Source: a virus. From it: a DNA stretch of 64,000 nt. The stretch lies in the IMG/VR virus record IMGVR_UViG_3300029448_000009, positions 21,155 to 85,154 of that record; one strand, written 5' to 3'. The notes under the pieces were generated by a model. The model did not search any database, was not told the origin of the DNA, and saw nothing but the letters and a program-made list of their open reading frames with translations. Both the position numbers and the translations under genes were made by a program. This document shows, one piece after another, positions 60,748 to 64,000 of the stretch (positions within the stretch are counted from its first letter, which is position 1; the number at the start of each line of letters is the position of its first letter).

Positions 60748-61191
60748 TTAACATTTCCACTTTCTCAGTGATTTATTTATTCTTGAATCAGGATCATTTG
60801 CTGTTTTACTGCTTGTAAGTTTTCTTTTCATTCCTTTCATTCTTGCACAAAAAGATCTTTTTCTTGATCCTCCTCCTGGTTGAGGAGCAGCTAATTTACT
60901 TCCTGGATTAGCTCTTCTATACGAAGCTCTACCTTTAGCATTTAATCCTCCACTAGGACTCTTACCTTCTTTTCTTTGCCATGCAGGACTTTTAACTCCT
61001 CCAGATCTCATACAATCTGCACACCCCCCATATCTTTTTTTTGCAGTTTTTGCAGAATCTTTTAATGCTTTATCTGACACACTTCCTTTACCTGGTTTAG
61101 ATTTACCTAATCTTTTTGCTCTGTTCATATAATAATACAAACCTTTTTTTGCTTTACGACCGTCTTTTGTTATGTGATATTTACTTGCCAT
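60748..61191 (-). CDS. Basic DUF6321-like protein
   Basis: The 147-aa product is very basic and contains SPAWQRKEGKSPSGGLNAKG followed by RASYRRANPGSKLAAPQ, the signature of the small DUF6321-type proteins common in marine phages. It adds a Cys cluster (YGGCADCMRSGG) and ends RKWKC. Charge and Gly content suggest DNA or capsid binding. Found inside the tail-connector genes, so a minor virion protein is likely. Family recognition is from memory. Confidence 0.7.
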   Translation of the reverse strand: MASKYHITKDGRKAKKGLYYYMNRAKRLGKSKPGKGSVSDKALKDSAKTAKKRYGGCADCMRSGGVKSPAWQRKEGKSPSGGLNAKGRASYRRANPGSKLAAPQPGGGSRKRSFCARMKGMKRKLTSSKTANDPDSRINKSLRKWKC

Positions 61192-61661
61192 TACTTTTTA
61201 AATTTTAAATAAGCTAATTCATCTGTGTGTAATAATTTAATTAGCTTTTCTTTGTTTCCCTTTAATCCTCTTGTGGGAGTAAATTTATATGCAGATTTGT
61301 TTGGTATACGGCATCTTCCTTTGTTCCAATAATACCTACAATAAAAACCATCTGTATAATATATGTGCCATTTTATTCCTTTGTCTGTTTCTTTATTAAA
61401 TAATATCTGCCCATCATCTAATAATTCTTTTTTATATTTATTACTTTCTCCCCAATCAATTCTAGGCGATCTAGGATCTCTACTTGTTCTTTTTATAGAG
61501 AGGGTAGATAAATTATTACCCATGTTAAATGTTCCTCCTTCTAATATGCTATCTATTGTTAAAATATTAAAATCTGAACATATAGCTTTAAATATAGTTT
61601 TATCTATATCTTCTTCTGTTTCACAATAATAATTATATATATCTTCTAAAGTATAATTCAT
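61191..61661 (-). CDS. Conserved structural-type protein, 156 aa
   Basis: The middle holds RTSRDPRSPRIDWGESNKYK, and later YYTDGFYCRYYWNKGRCRIP followed by KFTPTRGLKGNK. The Arg/Tyr/Trp-rich, highly patterned sequence suggests strong conservation among Bacteroidetes phages, in a head-tail connector context. TAATG coupling on both sides. I cannot assign an exact role. Confidence 0.65.
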   Translation of the reverse strand: MNYTLEDIYNYYCETEEDIDKTIFKAICSDFNILTIDSILEGGTFNMGNNLSTLSIKRTSRDPRSPRIDWGESNKYKKELLDDGQILFNKETDKGIKWHIYYTDGFYCRYYWNKGRCRIPNKSAYKFTPTRGLKGNKEKLIKLLHTDELAYLKFKK

Positions 61662-62356
61662 TATTGTTTTTTAGCAGGGCCTGGTATACCTCCTGTCATA
61701 TCTTGTGCTTGATCTGCTAAAGTATCACTTGTTGTTCCTAATAATAGTTGTAGTTCTCCACTTGCCATTCCTGCTGTAATAGCTTGTATCATATCTGCAG
61801 GAATTGGGAAAGGTTTACTATCATCCCAACATACCCCATTCTCACACTGAAAGTCTTTAAGATCTTCAGGATTTTCAAATGCTCCTCTAACGTTTACAAA
61901 CTTTAAACCTTTTGCATTATAAATATATAAATGATCTTCAATCATATATCCTTTATGTTTATTTGAAGTATACTTATCATGAGGTAACCACTTTACCATA
62001 TGATTGTCAATAACAGGGATAGTTTCTATCCCCGTTACGTCTCCTACATAGGTTAAGCCTTCTTTAAAATTAAATCGCACAGTTCTTGGGATCTTTTTAA
62101 TAGTCCTAGATACAGAACATGATACAGGTAAATCACAACATTTAGATGGATTTACTTCTTCTAATTCTAGGCATCCTAGATCTTGTTCTATATGACGAGT
62201 AACTATACCATTTCTAGCAAAGTCTCTACGAATCATCATAGCTCTGTAATGTTTTATATTAAATTTAATTTGAGATAAAGAAATGTGCTCACTTTGATTG
62301 GGCCTTCCTCCTCTAACTAAATTTAGTATATTATATGCAATTTCATTTAAAGTCAT
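61661..62356 (-). CDS. Head-tail connector/ring-type protein, 231 aa
   Basis: The N-terminus MTLNEIAYNILNLVRGGRPN followed by a helical LSQIKFNIKHYRAMMIRRDF is a pattern I recognise from crAss-like ring proteins. The middle is a beta domain, and the C-terminus FPIPADMIQAITAGMASGEL resembles the adaptor helix that docks onto the portal. Four Cys in the first half (LGCLE, CCDLPVSC) are unusual. One base separates it from the phosphoesterase gene. Confidence 0.72.
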   Translation of the reverse strand: MTLNEIAYNILNLVRGGRPNQSEHISLSQIKFNIKHYRAMMIRRDFARNGIVTRHIEQDLGCLELEEVNPSKCCDLPVSCSVSRTIKKIPRTVRFNFKEGLTYVGDVTGIETIPVIDNHMVKWLPHDKYTSNKHKGYMIEDHLYIYNAKGLKFVNVRGAFENPEDLKDFQCENGVCWDDSKPFPIPADMIQAITAGMASGELQLLLGTTSDTLADQAQDMTGGIPGPAKKQ

Positions 62357-62357
62357 T

Positions 62358-63488
62358 TTATATTACGTTTGTTTGTAGGTATCCTTCATATCCTCGTTCT
62401 TTACTCCAAATATGAGCTTGTGCTGTTCTTCTAGCTTCATAACCCATACCTTTGTGCCAACTGTCATTAGAGCATATAGATGGTAAGAATCTTACCTTTA
62501 TACCTCTATATTCATTTACCATTTCCTTATGTAAATGTCCACAGTGGGCTTCACGAAATTCACACCTAGAGAACATTAAAGGTTGCTCAGTTGCCATTAT
62601 AAGCGGCATTTCAGCAGGTTTCTCTTTATCTCCATGGGTAAACATTATCATATTTTTTCCGTATTCAAAGTACTTTCTTTGCTCAAGATCATTATCTACT
62701 GATACATTTTTATCATTTTTATACCAGCCTGATATTACATCTCCTGCATAGAACATTCTTTCAAAGTCATGATTACCAGATATTACTATAACATGTACAG
62801 GTGCTATTTCTTTTAAATGATCTATAGCTCGTACCATTAATCTCCAGTAACCTCGAAAAGTATCTTTCCAATCAGCTACATCTTGTTGAGGTGTGCCTTT
62901 TGTAGTTGCTTGTCTCATACCTTCTGAGTTCATTCCATCATTACCAATAGGTAATAAAAACTTCTCAATGTTTAGGCCTGATCCTTTATGTACTAAATCT
63001 TGTACGCAGTTCATAAAGTTAGCTTCTAACTCTTCTAATGTTTCTCCAGTCATTTTACCGTAATGTATATCTGGTAAAGATATCTCATAAACACAAGGAT
63101 CTTTTAAATCTTGTCTTTTAATCTTAGTAACTTTAGGACTGTATTGAGCTGCAAAATCTTCTATTTCTTTTTTAAGCTCATGTTTACTTTTTTCATCTCC
63201 TTTAGTTACTACAGAGAACCTTTGCTGTCCAGACATTGTCTGCCAAAATTTAACAGACTTTACATCATCAGGTGCAATTTCATTTTTGTCAAGGAACGTT
63301 TGAAATTCAGTGATAACACTTTCATTTTCATTAGTTACACTACCGTCTTTAGCTTCTATTCTTGCTTCTTTCAAAGCATGTCTACAAGTTTCTACACTGC
63401 AGTTTAGTTTTTCTGATAAACGTTCGGCTCCCTCTTTAAGGTAACCAGGCTTTTCAGAAAGGAAAGCCTTAATTTCATTTTTAGTCAT
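62358..63488 (-). CDS. Calcineurin-like metallophosphoesterase
   Basis: The 376-aa product has the full metallophosphoesterase signature: LPDIHYGK (D-x-H), GNDGMNSEG (GND), VISGNHDFERM (GNHD), MFTHGDKE and HCGHLHKE (GHxH). Residues 1-45 form a helical, HTH-like module (KPGYLKEGAERLSEKLN, then CSVETCRHALKEA) that may bind DNA. Such enzymes hydrolyse phosphodiesters, including nucleic-acid ends. Inside a virion operon it may be packaged or act late on DNA; substrate unknown. Confidence 0.88.
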   Translation of the reverse strand: MTKNEIKAFLSEKPGYLKEGAERLSEKLNCSVETCRHALKEARIEAKDGSVTNENESVITEFQTFLDKNEIAPDDVKSVKFWQTMSGQQRFSVVTKGDEKSKHELKKEIEDFAAQYSPKVTKIKRQDLKDPCVYEISLPDIHYGKMTGETLEELEANFMNCVQDLVHKGSGLNIEKFLLPIGNDGMNSEGMRQATTKGTPQQDVADWKDTFRGYWRLMVRAIDHLKEIAPVHVIVISGNHDFERMFYAGDVISGWYKNDKNVSVDNDLEQRKYFEYGKNMIMFTHGDKEKPAEMPLIMATEQPLMFSRCEFREAHCGHLHKEMVNEYRGIKVRFLPSICSNDSWHKGMGYEARRTAQAHIWSKERGYEGYLQTNVI

Positions 63489-63512
63489 TGTATATAAATT
63501 GGTTGGTTTTAT

Positions 63513-63704
63513 TTATTTTTTACTTGCTTTAGCTCTTGCAACTACATCAGCAAAGTTTTTTTCGCTTCCTTCTAATTTACCTCCGTCTCTTTTTATTACT
63601 CCTCTTCCTTTTAAAATATCTGCTCTAGTTACTTTACCGTCACCAGTTAAATCAGGAAATTTTTTCTTTCCTCCTTTTTTCATCATTGTTTTTTTACCGT
63701 ACAT
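63513..63704 (-). CDS. Small basic protein with EF-hand/dockerin-like loop
   Basis: The 63-aa product has a Lys/Gly-rich start, then FPDLTGDGKVTRADILKGRG, a calcium-loop pattern (D-x-T-G-D-G-x-V-T-x-x-D), and a helical basic tail. Peptides of this form are common beside marine phage structural genes. The single loop may bind calcium or act as a docking element. It lies four bases after the holin-like gene. Confidence 0.7.
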   Translation of the reverse strand: MYGKKTMMKKGGKKKFPDLTGDGKVTRADILKGRGVIKRDGGKLEGSEKNFADVVARAKASKK

Positions 63705-63708
63705 ATAA

Positions 63709-63984
63709 TTATTTTTTAATCTTTTCTACTGATCTTCCTCCAAAATACGCACCTATTACAGTGATCAGTGTTAACTGTAATAAATCCGTCCACTTTTCTT
63801 CTACGGTAAAGGATAAAAATCCTCCGTCTACAAAGATAAGCAACATTGTGCAAACTATCAAAAATATAAGAACTAATGGTCTTACATTTTTACTTAGCCA
63901 AGAATCAGAAGCCATATCTGCCTTCCAACGATCTGTTACATTTTTTTGTAACTCGGCTTCAGAATCTAGTAACATTTTTTTCAT
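63709..63984 (-). CDS. Holin-like membrane protein, start possibly outside window
   Basis: The visible 91 residues contain NVRPLVLIFLIVCTMLLIFV and a second hydrophobic run LLQLTLITVIGAYFGG, ending RSVEKIKK. This is the C-terminal layout of the three-helix phage holin family (Hol_3TMs), in which SWLSKNVRPL precedes the first helix of the pair. The frame stays open upstream of the ATG at 63984 to the window edge, and family members are usually longer at the N-terminus, so the true start may lie beyond 64000. It would permeabilise the inner membrane at lysis. Confidence 0.75.
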   Translation of the reverse strand: MKKMLLDSEAELQKNVTDRWKADMASDSWLSKNVRPLVLIFLIVCTMLLIFVDGGFLSFTVEEKWTDLLQLTLITVIGAYFGGRSVEKIKK

Positions 63985-64000
63985 AGCATTTTTTAATGCA

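Noticed and set aside
1-64000. Reassigned stop codon as seen in some crAss-like phages
   Set aside because: Long genes are intact with the standard code, and TAG ends TerL and the SF2 helicase at sensible places.

Overview
The window reads as a large fragment of an AT-rich, tailed double-stranded DNA phage of a Bacteroidetes-like host. It most resembles the crAss-like phages (Crassvirales), probably a marine lineage. Seen directly: a portal of about 780 aa, a terminase, an IHF/HU-like gene next to the packaging genes, small connector-type proteins, a very large tail/nozzle-type protein, and giant virion-type proteins. One giant protein carries the single-chain RNA-polymerase signature DFDID. 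Starts mostly lack Shine-Dalgarno sites and sit behind A-rich tracts, and several upstream regions carry the Bacteroidetes -7 element TAnnTTTG. The marine assignment rests on small proteins I associate with marine phages (a DUF6321-like basic protein, an EF-hand-like peptide, a three-helix-type holin) and is inference. The standard genetic code suffices: TAA, TAG and TGA all act as stops. I saw no tRNA, CRISPR array, integrase or transposase.

Layout. (1) 1-9044, minus strand: packaging and head operon, transcribed leftwards. In transcription order: GroES-like protein, several small proteins, a Zn-ribbon protein, IHF-like protein, thermonuclease, TerL, portal, a small protein, and a scaffold-like protein cut by the window edge. 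(2) 9045-9596: divergent control region. It holds a minus-strand promoter, a compact GC-richer structured stretch, an AT-rich stretch with palindromes and A7T7A7 tracts, and three consecutive hairpins in front of the first rightward gene. (3) 9597-27981, plus strand: small accessory genes, then a full replication set: family A DNA polymerase, DnaA domain IV-like protein, SF2 helicase, putative replication organiser, DnaB-like helicase, Sak4-like ATPase, SSB, primase, PD-(D/E)XK endonuclease, rIIA/rIIB-like pair, 5'-3' exonuclease and a DUF1599-like protein. Strong hairpins or terminators punctuate this block near 9.9, 10.5, 12.85, 20.2 and 26.1 kb. (4) About 28.0 kb: a two-sided terminator where the two blocks converge. 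(5) 28017-64000, minus strand: late virion operon. In transcription order: holin-like protein, EF-hand-like peptide, metallophosphoesterase, connector/ring-type proteins, a DUF6321-like protein, a 2088-aa nozzle-type protein, two putative cargo/ejection proteins, a 4777-aa vRNAP/zincin giant, and a 1686-aa nuclease/degenerate-zincin giant.

How it fits together (inference): if the genome is circular or permuted, the two minus-strand segments join outside the window into one late module (TerL, portal, scaffold, capsid, tail, virion RNA polymerase). The major capsid protein would lie in the unseen part. The polymerase carried in the virion would enter with the DNA and start the rightward early/replication module from the hairpin-rich control region. 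Host-type TAnnTTTG promoters at least head the packaging operon and recur in front of the portal and scaffold genes.
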